DNA of 64,000 nt from Anaerococcus vaginalis (GTDB lineage Bacteria > Bacillota > Clostridia > Tissierellales > Peptoniphilaceae): the NCBI GenBank assembly GCA_018363915.1, contig JAGZMY010000001.1:1-64000 (forward strand). Reading direction: 5' to 3'. Positions 24,726 through 33,840 of this stretch are shown here, one piece after another. The notes beneath the pieces were generated by a model that saw nothing but the letters and a program-made list of their open reading frames with translations, searched no databases and had not been told where the DNA came from. The position numbers and the translations under genes were made by a program. Positions within the stretch are counted from its first letter, which is position 1; the number at the start of each line of letters is the position of its first letter.

Positions 24726-26612
24726 ATGACATATAATTACGAAGAAATTAAGGATATAAAATTAGGAGCAACATATACAAAAAAATATACAGAATTTAGA
24801 GTTTTTGCTCCAAATAGAAAAAAAATAGATTTATTAATAACAGATGATTATAGAAAAATAAGAAAAGAAAAATTTTCTATGGTCAAAACAAAATTCGATA
24901 TATTTTATTGTAAAATTGATAAAGATTTGGATGGATTTTTTTACTCATATTTGGTTGAAGATAAATACGAAGTAACAGATCCATACTCAAAGGCTTCATC
25001 TATCAATAGCTTGATGTCAGCTGTGGTTGATTTTGAAAAGACAAATCCAAAAAACTTTAAAAAATTTGCTCCGAAAATTTGTGAAAATAAGGCAATAATT
25101 TATGAATTAAATGTAAAAGATTATACTGCAAATAAAAATTCAAATGTAAAATACAGGGGAAAATTTCTTGGACTTTGTGAGAAAAATTCAAAATTTAAAG
25201 GCCATACAACTGGATTAAGTCATTTAAAAGAAATGAATGTTACTCACATTCAACTTTTACCAGTTTATGATTTTATTTCTACTTTCGAAGAAAATGAGAA
25301 ATTTTTTGATGATGATAATTATAATTGGGGCTATGATCCTGAATTATATTTTAATGTAGAAGGTTCTTATTCTACAAACCCATACAAAATTAAAAGAAGA
25401 ATCTATGAATTTAAAGAAATGGTAAATAAAATTCACGAAAATGGAATGAATGTTGTTATGGACGTTGTATACAATCATACATTTAAAACCATAGATTCAA
25501 ATTTGGAAATTTTAGCACCAAATTATTATCATAGAAAAAATTATGATGGGAATTTTTCTAATGGTTCGGGAGTTGGAAATGAGCTTGCAAGTGAAAAAGC
25601 TTTTGTGAGAAAATTAATTATAGATTCCTTGAAACATTGGGTAAATGAATATGATATTGATGGATTTAGATTTGATTTGATGGCTTTAATTGATATTGAC
25701 ACAATAAAAATCGCAATTAAAGAATTAAAAAAAATAAAACCCTACATAATTATTTATGGAGAGCCTTGGATGGGAGGAGAATCAGTCTTACCTAGGGAAA
25801 AACAAATTCTTGTAGGAAGTCAAAAATCCAATGGCTTTGCAGTTTTTAATGATAGATTTAGAAATGCAATTAGGGGAGATAATGATGGATACTCAAAAGG
25901 GTTTATCCAAGGAAATTTTACATTAAAAAATGAAATTGAAATAGGAATTAGCGGAAGTATTAATTTTGATGAAAAAAGAATTGGATTTGCAGATGATGCA
26001 AGCGAAGTTATAAATTATTTTGCATGTCATGATAATCTCATTTATTACGATAAGTTAAAAATTTCTTTAACAAATCATGAAAATATTGATTCTATATCAA
26101 GACTTGGCTTTGCAATTTTGTTTTTATCATTTGGCAAGCCATTCATATATGAAGGTACTGAATTTAACAATTCAAAATCAAATAACAGCAATTCTTATAA
26201 TTCAAGCCTTGATATAAATGGAATAAATTGGCAAGATAAAATTGATAATTTGGAAACTTTTACTTATGTAAAAGAGCTTATTGAATTGAGAAAAAAATTA
26301 GATGTTTTTGACTTATATAAAAGTGAAGATATAAAAAAAGTTTTAGCTTTTGTTGATGGGCTAGAAGATTTCTTGATAGCTTATAAAATAAATTTTAAAA
26401 ATAAAAAAATTTATTTAGTATTTAATGCTTTAAAAAATGATTATGAACTTGATGATATAACAAGAAATATAATATTTAATGAGCAAAGAGAACTTGTTAA
26501 AATATTTGATAAAAAGGGTAAAATTAATAAAAGATTAAATATTTCTGATATAAAAAAAATCAGTAAATATTCTGTAAACGTATATGTAGGAGGAAAATAT
26601 TATGGATTATAA
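24726..26612 (+). CDS. pulA: Type I pullulanase (glycogen debranching)
   Basis: 628 residues. An N-terminal CBM48-like domain (FRVFAPNRKKIDLLI) precedes a GH13 barrel with the type I pullulanase signature YNWGYDP (near residue 201). The catalytic regions are MDVVYNHT, GFRFDLMALID (nucleophile Asp), IYGEPWMGG (acid/base Glu) and ACHDNL. It cleaves alpha-1,6 branches. It has no signal peptide, so it acts on internal glycogen or imported glucan. It ends 11 bases inside the next gene. It stands where a branching or classical debranching enzyme might be expected. Confidence 0.93.
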   Translation: MTYNYEEIKDIKLGATYTKKYTEFRVFAPNRKKIDLLITDDYRKIRKEKFSMVKTKFDIFYCKIDKDLDGFFYSYLVEDKYEVTDPYSKASSINSLMSAVVDFEKTNPKNFKKFAPKICENKAIIYELNVKDYTANKNSNVKYRGKFLGLCEKNSKFKGHTTGLSHLKEMNVTHIQLLPVYDFISTFEENEKFFDDDNYNWGYDPELYFNVEGSYSTNPYKIKRRIYEFKEMVNKIHENGMNVVMDVVYNHTFKTIDSNLEILAPNYYHRKNYDGNFSNGSGVGNELASEKAFVRKLIIDSLKHWVNEYDIDGFRFDLMALIDIDTIKIAIKELKKIKPYIIIYGEPWMGGESVLPREKQILVGSQKSNGFAVFNDRFRNAIRGDNDGYSKGFIQGNFTLKNEIEIGISGSINFDEKRIGFADDASEVINYFACHDNLIYYDKLKISLTNHENIDSISRLGFAILFLSFGKPFIYEGTEFNNSKSNNSNSYNSSLDINGINWQDKIDNLETFTYVKELIELRKKLDVFDLYKSEDIKKVLAFVDGLEDFLIAYKINFKNKKIYLVFNALKNDYELDDITRNIIFNEQRELVKIFDKKGKINKRLNISDIKKISKYSVNVYVGGKYYGL

Positions 26613-28293
26613 AAAAGTTTATAAATCTTGGTTAAACAATGAATTTTTTGACCAAAACACAAGAGATGAATTGAAAAATATTGAAAATGATGAGAATGAA
26701 ATTGAAGATAGATTTTATCAAGAATTGGCATTTGGAACTGCAGGACTAAGAGGGAAATTAGGAGCAGGAACAAATAGAATGAACCAATATACAGTTGCCA
26801 AAGCAAGCCAAGCCTTTGCTGATACAATATCAGATATGGGCGAAGACGCAAAAAAAAGAGGAGTTACAATTTGTTATGACGTTAGACACAAATCTGATGA
26901 ATTTTCAAAAATAACAGCTGAAGTCTTTGCTGCAAACGGAATTAAAGTAAATATTTTCAAAGAAATTCAACCAACACCAGTTTGTTCATACGCTATAAGA
27001 AAATTAAAATCTATAGCTGGAGTAATGGTAACAGCAAGCCACAATCCAAGAGAATATAATGGATACAAGGCTTATGGTTCTGATGGAAGTCAAATTCTTG
27101 AAGATATTGCAGTACAAATTCAAAATTATATGAAAGAATATGATGATTATTCAAAAATAAAAAGAATTGATTTTGATAAGGCAATGGATGAAGGATTAAT
27201 TTCATGGATTGATGATTCATTAATAGAAGATTATGTAAAAGAAGTTTTGGCTTGTACAATTAATGATGACGTAGACAAGAAAGTAAAAATTGTTTACACT
27301 CCATTAAATGGTTGTGGAAATAAATTGGTAAGAAGAATACTTAATGAAAGAGGATTTGAAAATATTTATATAGTAAAAGAACAAGAAAATCCAGATCCTG
27401 ATTTTACAACAGTAGGTTATCCAAATCCAGAAGATCCAAAAGCATTTAAATTATCAGAAAAATTAGGAGAAGAAAAAGAAGCAGATTTGTTGCTTGCAAC
27501 AGATCCAGACTCAGATAGATGTGCAGTTGAAGTTAAAGATGAAAAAGGAAACTATCAATTTTTAACAGGAAATCAAATTGGCTCATTGCTAACAAATTAT
27601 ATTTTGACAGCTCTAGATGAAAATAATGAATTGCCAGAAGATGGAGCAGTTGTAAAAACTATCGTATCTACAGATTTAATTAAACCAATTGCAAAAAGCT
27701 ATGGGGTTGAAGTCTATGAAGTTTTGACAGGATTTAAAAATATTTATGAAGTAGCAAATGAATTCGAAAGAAAAGGCAAAGGCGAATTTATTTTTGGATT
27801 TGAAGAAAGTATAGGCTATAATTACAAAACATTTGTCAGAGATAAGGACGCAGTAAATTCTGCTATGCTTATTAGCGAAATGACAGCTTATTATAAAGAT
27901 AAAGGTAAAACTTTGTTAGATGTATTGGATGATATATATGATAAATTTGGATATTATTCAAACGAAGTTCAATCAATAGTTCTTGAAGGACTTGATGGAG
28001 CAAATAAAATTAAAAGAATAATGGAAACAATAAGAAATAATCCAATTGAAGAAGTAATAGGGCTTAAAGTTAAAAACATTGTTGATTACTTAAATGATGA
28101 TACAGGATTGTCAAAATCAAATGTATTAAAATATTATCTAGAAGATGATTCATGGTTTGTATTAAGACCATCAGGAACAGAGCCAAAAATTAAATTATAC
28201 CTAAATGTAATAGAAAAAAGCAAAAAAGAATCAGAAATTAAAAAAGATAAATTGAAAGATGAAGTAAATAAAATAATTGATAAAATTGATTAA
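26602..28293 (+). CDS. pgcA: Phosphoglucomutase (alpha-D-phosphohexomutase family)
   Basis: 563 residues, the long PgcA type. The start has FGTAGLRGKLGAGTNRMN, the phosphoserine loop is VTASHNPREYNGYKAY (near residues 141-156), and the metal loop is LLATDPDSDRCA. The sugar loop is FGFEESIGY, and the C-terminal phosphate site is LRPSGTEPKIKLY. It interconverts glucose-6-P and glucose-1-P and so feeds GlgC. It overlaps pulA by 11 bases and is the last gene of the glycogen operon. AGGAGG lies just before its ATG. Confidence 0.95.
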   Translation: MDYKKVYKSWLNNEFFDQNTRDELKNIENDENEIEDRFYQELAFGTAGLRGKLGAGTNRMNQYTVAKASQAFADTISDMGEDAKKRGVTICYDVRHKSDEFSKITAEVFAANGIKVNIFKEIQPTPVCSYAIRKLKSIAGVMVTASHNPREYNGYKAYGSDGSQILEDIAVQIQNYMKEYDDYSKIKRIDFDKAMDEGLISWIDDSLIEDYVKEVLACTINDDVDKKVKIVYTPLNGCGNKLVRRILNERGFENIYIVKEQENPDPDFTTVGYPNPEDPKAFKLSEKLGEEKEADLLLATDPDSDRCAVEVKDEKGNYQFLTGNQIGSLLTNYILTALDENNELPEDGAVVKTIVSTDLIKPIAKSYGVEVYEVLTGFKNIYEVANEFERKGKGEFIFGFEESIGYNYKTFVRDKDAVNSAMLISEMTAYYKDKGKTLLDVLDDIYDKFGYYSNEVQSIVLEGLDGANKIKRIMETIRNNPIEEVIGLKVKNIVDYLNDDTGLSKSNVLKYYLEDDSWFVLRPSGTEPKIKLYLNVIEKSKKESEIKKDKLKDEVNKIIDKID

Positions 28294-28307
28294 AAATTTA
28301 ATATTAA

Positions 28308-28342
28308 AGTGCCAAGAATGTAAATTAATTCTTGGCATTTTT
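28308..28342 (+). terminator. Terminator of the glycogen operon
   Basis: TGCCAAGAAT/ATTCTTGGCA stem with an 8-base loop and a T5 tract. The 180 bases between it and the FHA gene hold only a weak promoter-like TAAAAT. Confidence 0.9.
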
Positions 28343-28520
28343 ATTTATTATTTTTTATTTAGAAAATTATAAAAAATTTAAATCAAAAATTTATCGTGGG
28401 TTCGAACTTGATTTCAACACAAATTTATCTAAGGCTTTTATATTAGATATTTTTAATAAGGATATTTTAAAGAATTTTAAATTTCTGATAAAATAAGTAA
28501 ACAGGAAGTAAGGAGGTTTT

Positions 28521-29024
28521 ATGGATCAATTTTTTAACTTTATAGATAAAGTATTTTCTATTCAAGTTTTTGGAAATTTAACTTTATATCAATTATTATC
28601 AACAATTTTAAAATATGTATTTGTTGTTATTGTTTTGTACTTTATCTATTCAATTATTAGAATAATATATTATGATGTTAGATATGCTATTAAAAAAGAG
28701 CAAATATCTGATACATATTTACAATTCATAAATCAAAATCAAGAACACAAATTTAAAGTACAAGAATATTATTATATTGGCGACAATAATACTATTGGAA
28801 GAGATGATAAAAATACTATTTGCATAAAAGACAAATTTTTATCAAGTTTTCATGCGAGAATTATTTTAGACCAAGGTATTTATTTTTTGGAAGATATGAA
28901 CTCTTCTAATGGAACTTTTTTAAATGATGAAAGAATTAATGAAGCGATAGAATTAAAAAACAAGGATATTATTAAATTTGGAGAACTTAAATTCTTATTT
29001 ATAAACGGTGATGAAGATGATTAA
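28521..29024 (+). CDS. FHA-domain membrane protein
   Basis: 167 residues. One transmembrane helix (near residues 18-48) is followed by a cytoplasmic FHA domain (near 85-160) with the key residues in NTIGRDDKNTICI, LSSFHARI and NSSNGTFLND. FHA domains bind phosphothreonine peptides. It overlaps the RodA/FtsW gene, which is followed by a class B PBP. This order recalls the fhaB-rodA-pbpA block of actinobacteria, where FHA proteins connect Ser/Thr kinases to wall synthesis. No kinase gene is in this window. Confidence 0.92.
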   Translation: MDQFFNFIDKVFSIQVFGNLTLYQLLSTILKYVFVVIVLYFIYSIIRIIYYDVRYAIKKEQISDTYLQFINQNQEHKFKVQEYYYIGDNNTIGRDDKNTICIKDKFLSSFHARIILDQGIYFLEDMNSSNGTFLNDERINEAIELKNKDIIKFGELKFLFINGDEDD

Positions 29025-30288
29025 AAATGAAAATATAAATATCACCAGGCAAAGACAATATAAAAATTCTGCTTTATTTCTTTTATTTTTATTTGAATTT
29101 TTAAGTTTAAGTTTGTCAATGATTTACAATGCTAAACATTTACAAAGCAGAGATTTCTATTCCTATTTAACAATACTAATTACAACAATACTATCTACAG
29201 TTTTGGCTAATAAATTTACAAGAAGCGATAGTATTTTATTGCTTATAGTAAATATGTTGTTTTCAATTGGCGTTGCTATGATTTATAGGCTAGATCCTGC
29301 TTTAGGAAAAAAGCAATTGTTGTTTTATATAATTGGTGTGGTTGTATTTTTTATTACCTATTTTATATTGCCAAAAATAAAAAATTGGGATGATTATATT
29401 ATTTTTTATTTTGTAATTTCTATAGTTTTATTTATGGCAACTTTGGTATTTGGTTTTGCATCTGGTGGTGCGAAAAACTGGATTGTAATTGGTCCTATTA
29501 CTATACAACCATCAGAATTTATTAAAATTCCTTTTATATTTTTTGTGGCAAGCTTTTATACAAATTACAATAAATATAGAAAAAAAGCATTTGGTAAGTA
29601 TTATTTGAATATTGGAATTTACTTTTTTATTTTGATGTTTTTTATTCAAAAAGAATTGGGAACAGCTTTAATATTTTTTGGAACAATGATTTTGACACAA
29701 TTTGTTTATGAAAGAGATAGAAAGCTTATTCTTTTGAATGTAATATTTACAATTTTGGGAGCTATACTTGCATATTTTTTATTTTCTCATATTAGAGTTA
29801 GGGTACAAACATGGCTTGATCCATGGTCTGTTATTGACGATAAGGGTTACCAAATAACCCAATCATTATTTGCTCTTGCAAGTGGTGGACTATTTGGAAC
29901 AGGAATAGGCTTGGGTAGACCTGATTATATTCCAGTTGCAGAAAGTGATTTTATTTTTCCTGCAATTTGTGAAGAATATGGGATTTTTATGGGAATTGCA
30001 GTAGTTTTATTGTTCTTGATTTTAGTTTATAGGGCAATAAAAATTGCTCTTCAACAAGAAAATAAATTCTTTTCAATACTTGCTTTTGGTATAGGGGGGC
30101 TTTTTGCGCTTCAAACCTTGATAATTTTAGGTGGAGTTTTAAAACTTATCCCATTAACAGGTGTTACTCTTCCATTTATTTCCGCAGGAGGCTCCTCAAT
30201 GGTATCAGGTTTTATTTTATTAGCCTGCCTACAATATTGTGGTCAAAAAATAGAAAATGGTGATGATAATGAAAAAGAAGAAAGATAA
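29011..30288 (+). CDS. FtsW/RodA/SpoVE-family peptidoglycan glycosyltransferase
   Basis: 425 residues with about ten membrane helices, SEDS family. FGFASGGAKNWIVIGPITIQPSEFIKIPFI carries the conserved GGAxNW and QPSE region. RVRVQTWLDPWSVIDDKGYQITQSLFALASGG and the GVTLPFISAGGSS near the end are diagnostic. SEDS proteins polymerise lipid II with a partner class B PBP, encoded next. GTG 29008, ATG 29011 and ATG 29017 are all possible starts; each overlaps the FHA gene and is probably coupled to it. Confidence 0.93.
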   Translation: MKMIKNENINITRQRQYKNSALFLLFLFEFLSLSLSMIYNAKHLQSRDFYSYLTILITTILSTVLANKFTRSDSILLLIVNMLFSIGVAMIYRLDPALGKKQLLFYIIGVVVFFITYFILPKIKNWDDYIIFYFVISIVLFMATLVFGFASGGAKNWIVIGPITIQPSEFIKIPFIFFVASFYTNYNKYRKKAFGKYYLNIGIYFFILMFFIQKELGTALIFFGTMILTQFVYERDRKLILLNVIFTILGAILAYFLFSHIRVRVQTWLDPWSVIDDKGYQITQSLFALASGGLFGTGIGLGRPDYIPVAESDFIFPAICEEYGIFMGIAVVLLFLILVYRAIKIALQQENKFFSILAFGIGGLFALQTLIILGGVLKLIPLTGVTLPFISAGGSSMVSGFILLACLQYCGQKIENGDDNEKEER

Positions 30289-31774
30289 GCAAAAGCCATT
30301 TATTCAAAAAATCTTAGATATGGAAAAAAAACAAAGATTAAAAGACGAAGATAACAAACATATATTAGAAAAATCAACAATGAATAAAAGATTAATATAT
30401 GTTATGATGCTTTTTATTCTTTTGTTTTTATCTATAGTTTTATATTTGGTATATTTTCAATTATTTAAAGCTCAAACTCTAGCTGATAACAGTCATAATA
30501 AAAGAAATTGGGTAAATGAAAATGTAATTAAAAGAGGAAATATCTACGATAGAAATGGAAATCTTTTAGTATATAACGAAAAAGATGATAATGGAAATAG
30601 TATAAGAGTTTATAAAAATGGGAAAATAAATTCGGCTTTTACTGGATATAATTCAATTAAGTATGGAAAAAGTGGTTTAGAAAAAACTTACAATAAAGAA
30701 TTATTAGATATTTCAGACCAACCAACATCAAAAATAAGAGATATGGTAGAAAAATCTGGAGTAGGAAATAATTTAAATTTAACAATTGACCAAACAATTC
30801 AAAAAATAGCCTACGAAAGTTTGGGAGATCATATTGGCTCTATTGTCGTTATGGATCCAAGAAATGGAGAAGTTTTGGCAATGGTTTCAAAACCATCTTA
30901 TGATCCAAACAGCCTAGATAAAGATTGGAATACTTTGATTCAAAATACAGATGCTCCTTTGCTAAATAGATCCAGTCAAGGTGCTTACAGACCAGCATCT
31001 ACAATGAAAATTGTAAGTTCCGATGCAATTTTAAGAAAAGGAATTAATACGAATTTTAATGATACAGGAACTGTAACAATTCAAAACTATGATATAAAAA
31101 ATTATGGGGATTATTCGTATGGACAAGTCAATTTAAGAACTGCTCTTATGTATTCACTTAATACTTACTTTGCATCAAAAGTTGATCAAATCGGAAAAAA
31201 ATCTTATGAAGAAGTTACAGAAAGTTATATGTTTAATAAAAATTACAAATTTGATTTAGAAAAGTTAAATGCAAAAATTCCATTTGATGAATTAAATCAA
31301 GTAGATACGGCTATGACTGGATTTGGTTATGGAAAAACGAGAGTAACACCTCTCCATATGGCTATGATTAGTTCGACAATTGCAAATAATGGAAAAATGA
31401 TGCAACCAAGGCTTGTAAAAAATGTAGTTAATAAAGATGGAAAGATAATAAAAGAAAGTAAAAATGAAGTTTTATCAGACGTAACAAGTTCAGAAATTGC
31501 TAATAAAATAAGAGATTACATGGTTGATGTTGTAAATTATGGTACAGCAAAGGGAGCTTATTTGCAATCAGTCCAAATAGCAGGAAAATCTGGAACAGTT
31601 GATAAAGAAGGCGGAGGAGTTGATATGTGGTTTGTTGGATTTGCGCCAGCCTATGATCCTAAGATTGCCTTTTCAATTGTAATTGAAGATGCAGATTCTC
31701 TATCAGGAGAAGTTGCAGTTCCAATAGGTGGTCAAATGGTAAATAGCATAATTAATAACGTCAATCTAAATTAA
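30269..31774 (+). CDS. Class B penicillin-binding protein (PbpA-like transpeptidase)
   Basis: About 501 residues. A basic cytoplasmic tail is followed by one membrane helix (near residues 40-65), a dimerisation region starting KRGNIYDRNGNLL and the transpeptidase domain. Its motifs are YRPASTMK (nucleophile Ser), SLN (in MYSLNTYF) and KSGT. It crosslinks peptidoglycan outside the membrane and should pair with the SEDS protein upstream. ATG codons lie at 30257, 30263 and 30269; the last gives the most usual N-terminus and overlaps the upstream gene by 20 bases. Confidence 0.93.
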   Translation: MKKKKDKQKPFIQKILDMEKKQRLKDEDNKHILEKSTMNKRLIYVMMLFILLFLSIVLYLVYFQLFKAQTLADNSHNKRNWVNENVIKRGNIYDRNGNLLVYNEKDDNGNSIRVYKNGKINSAFTGYNSIKYGKSGLEKTYNKELLDISDQPTSKIRDMVEKSGVGNNLNLTIDQTIQKIAYESLGDHIGSIVVMDPRNGEVLAMVSKPSYDPNSLDKDWNTLIQNTDAPLLNRSSQGAYRPASTMKIVSSDAILRKGINTNFNDTGTVTIQNYDIKNYGDYSYGQVNLRTALMYSLNTYFASKVDQIGKKSYEEVTESYMFNKNYKFDLEKLNAKIPFDELNQVDTAMTGFGYGKTRVTPLHMAMISSTIANNGKMMQPRLVKNVVNKDGKIIKESKNEVLSDVTSSEIANKIRDYMVDVVNYGTAKGAYLQSVQIAGKSGTVDKEGGGVDMWFVGFAPAYDPKIAFSIVIEDADSLSGEVAVPIGGQMVNSIINNVNLN

Positions 31775-31782
31775 AATAATTA

Positions 31783-31822
31783 AAAAATGCTTTGGTAAAA
31801 AACACATCCAAAGCATTTTTAT
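31783..31822. terminator. Terminator between the PBP gene and nadK
   Basis: AAAATGCTTTGG/CCAAAGCATTTT stem with a 12-base loop and a T tract. The A and T flanks allow use in both directions. Confidence 0.9.
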
Positions 31823-31848
31823 TGTGAATATATAATTATAAGAAAAAA

Positions 31849-32634
31849 TTACAAAAGCTTATTTTTTATATTAGACCAATAATGGTTTTTATTTAAAATA
31901 AGCTTTTTTAGTTCCTTATTAGAAATTTTTGTGCTTATTTTAAAACTATTTGTCTTATATTCTTTGCCATCAAACAAAAAAACTGTGTGATAATTATCTC
32001 TTTTGCTGACGTTAATTTCGATTTCAGCATTTTTCGGCAAAATTATTGGTGCCTTTAATGACCTATTTAAACTTGAAAAAATAGGAGCGATTGGTGTAAG
32101 TTGAAAGCCCTCAAGAGATTGGTGTAAAATTGCTCCGTTTGATGATAAGTTATAAGCTGTTGAACCATGAGGAGTAGATATTATTAGACCATCTCCTGAA
32201 AAATTTTCTATAAAATTTCCGTCAATGAAAAGCCTAAGCCTTACTATTTGATTTCTGTTGCTTTTTACTACAACTTCATTTACAGCATTAATTTTATTAT
32301 TACCAATATTTGATTCGAGAATTGCAAGTTTTTCCATATAATAATTTTTTTCAGATAATCTTCTTACAAAATCTTCAATATTGTCAGGATTTACTTCTTG
32401 ATAGAAACCTAAATGACCTGTGTTTATACCTATAAAAGGAATTTGAGAAAATTTTGAAAGCTTTACAGCGTTTAAAAACGTTCCATCTCCACCAATAACA
32501 AGGTTTAAGCAAGCGTTTGGATCATAGTTATTGGAAATTTCATATCCAAAATCTTTTAATATAGCTTTAGTTTTATTATAAATATTTTTAGTATATCTAG
32601 ATTTATTTTTGAAAATATTAATCGTTTTATTCAT
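31849..32634 (-). CDS. nadK: NAD kinase
   Basis: 261 residues. The GGDGTFLNAVK motif lies near residues 49-59, then GINTGHLGFYQEV, the NE motif NAVNEVV and the glycine-rich STPHGSTAYNLSSNGAI loop. It phosphorylates NAD to NADP with ATP. AGAAAGG precedes the ATG. It is transcribed from a promoter whose -10 box overlaps that of the RluA-type gene on the other strand. Confidence 0.96.
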   Translation of the reverse strand: MNKTINIFKNKSRYTKNIYNKTKAILKDFGYEISNNYDPNACLNLVIGGDGTFLNAVKLSKFSQIPFIGINTGHLGFYQEVNPDNIEDFVRRLSEKNYYMEKLAILESNIGNNKINAVNEVVVKSNRNQIVRLRLFIDGNFIENFSGDGLIISTPHGSTAYNLSSNGAILHQSLEGFQLTPIAPIFSSLNRSLKAPIILPKNAEIEINVSKRDNYHTVFLFDGKEYKTNSFKISTKISNKELKKLILNKNHYWSNIKNKLL

Positions 32635-32655
32635 TGTTACTTACCTTTCTTGAGA

Positions 32656-32669
32656 TATAATTAATTATA
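32656..32669. promoter_or_regulatory. Palindromic divergent promoter
   Basis: TATAATTAATTATA is a perfect 14-base palindrome that supplies a TATAAT -10 box to each strand: leftward for nadK (with an extended TGT in front) and rightward for the pseudouridine synthase gene. Confidence 0.6.
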
Positions 32670-32694
32670 ACATAAAAAAATTTTTGAGGAAAAA

Positions 32695-33555
32695 ATGACA
32701 TATATTGAATTTAAAGCAGATAGAAAGATTAGTTTAAAAAAATTCTTGCTAGATAAGAATATTTCAAATAGGGCTTATAAAAAAATAATAAAAAACTCTA
32801 TCTTAGTTAACGATAAAAAAATAGAAAAAAATATTAAATTAAATCCAGATGACAATATTAAAATAATTATTGAAGATGAATCACTTAATTATGAGCCAAT
32901 AAATAAAGAGCTTGAAATTTTATATGAAGATCAAGATATAATTGCTATAGACAAAGACGCAAATCTTACTGTAAATTCTAAAGGTCAAGAAAGTTTGGCA
33001 AATTATATTAGCTATTATTTTTTGGAAAATAATATAAAATCTCAAGTTAGATTTATAAATAGACTTGATATGAATACATCAGGAATTATTTTGATTGCAA
33101 AAAATCCTTATGCCCAAGCATATTACCAAAAATTAATAGAAAATAATGATTTTGATAAAGAATATTTGGCGCTTGTAGAAGGAAATTTAGAAATAGATAA
33201 AACAATTTTTTTGAAGATAAATTATGATGAAAATAATAAAAAAATGAAAATAGCAGATAAAGGCTATGAAATAAAAACATATTTTAAAAATATAAAATTA
33301 TACGATGAATTTTCCTTAATTTATTGCAAAATTTATACGGGCAAAACTCATCAGATTAGAATTTCTTTATCAAATTTAAATCATCCAATAATTGGAGATA
33401 AACTTTATGGTTCAAAATATAAATTGGATAGGTTTTTATTGCATTCATACAAGGTGAGTTTTATAAGATTTAGAGATGGAGAAAAAATAACGATATTATC
33501 ACGACCAAATTTTGATAAATATTTAAATTCTAGTCTTTTAAGAGACAATAGCTAA
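32695..33555 (+). CDS. RluA-family pseudouridine synthase
   Basis: 286 residues. An N-terminal S4-like part (SLKKFLLDKNISNRAYKKI) precedes the catalytic domain. The catalytic motif RLDMNTSGIILIAKN has the key Asp (near residue 124). GKTHQIRISLSNLNHPIIGDKLYGS is the conserved late motif. It converts uridines in rRNA or tRNA to pseudouridine; the site cannot be told. A second family member lies at 45215. TGAGGAAAAA precedes its ATG, and it is followed by the 6S-like RNA. Confidence 0.93.
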   Translation: MTYIEFKADRKISLKKFLLDKNISNRAYKKIIKNSILVNDKKIEKNIKLNPDDNIKIIIEDESLNYEPINKELEILYEDQDIIAIDKDANLTVNSKGQESLANYISYYFLENNIKSQVRFINRLDMNTSGIILIAKNPYAQAYYQKLIENNDFDKEYLALVEGNLEIDKTIFLKINYDENNKKMKIADKGYEIKTYFKNIKLYDEFSLIYCKIYTGKTHQIRISLSNLNHPIIGDKLYGSKYKLDRFLLHSYKVSFIRFRDGEKITILSRPNFDKYLNSSLLRDNS

Positions 33556-33556
33556 T

Positions 33557-33585
33557 TTGCAATTATGCTTTTCATGATATATAAT
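33557..33585 (+). promoter_or_regulatory. Promoter of the 6S-like RNA
   Basis: TTGCAA (33557-33562), a 17-base spacer and TATAAT (33580-33585). The start is expected near 33592, at the foot of the closing stem. Confidence 0.8.
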
Positions 33586-33591
33586 AAAGGT

Positions 33592-33759
33592 ATTCCAAGG
33601 GGCAAGGTCCAAATTTAAACCTACAACATTTATAAGGGATTGCGGAGTTTTGACTTTGATGGCAAGCCTCCTTTGAGTGGAAGTCAGATATTTCAAACAG
33701 CAAACCCACCTTCACTTACGCGAAGGTATTAAATAATAGGGCCGCCTTGGATTTTTTTT
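33592..33759 (+). ncRNA. ssrS: 6S RNA
   Basis: About 168 bases. CCAAGG-GGC near the 5' end pairs with GCC-G-CCTTGG near the 3' end, and eight Ts follow. The interior opens into a large bubble whose 3' side has an ACCTTC/GAAGGT hairpin. A long irregular arm pairs GGG, TTGC, GTTT and GACTT with AAGTC, AAAC, GCAA and CCC. A closed stem, central bubble and long arm mimic an open promoter, the hallmark of 6S RNA that binds sigma-A RNA polymerase. The family call rests on structure and size, not a search. Confidence 0.8.
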
Positions 33760-33840
33760 ATATTTTGTTGTTTTTATCCAATAGTGGGTATAAATTTATA
33801 AGAACAAAAATTTAAAAAATAATAAATAAGGAGAGTTAAT

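Noticed and set aside
33592..33759. SRP (4.5S/scRNA) or RNase P RNA at this place
   Set aside because: The SRP loop GGAAGCAGCC is absent and the length is far below RNase P RNA; stem, bubble and long arm fit 6S better.
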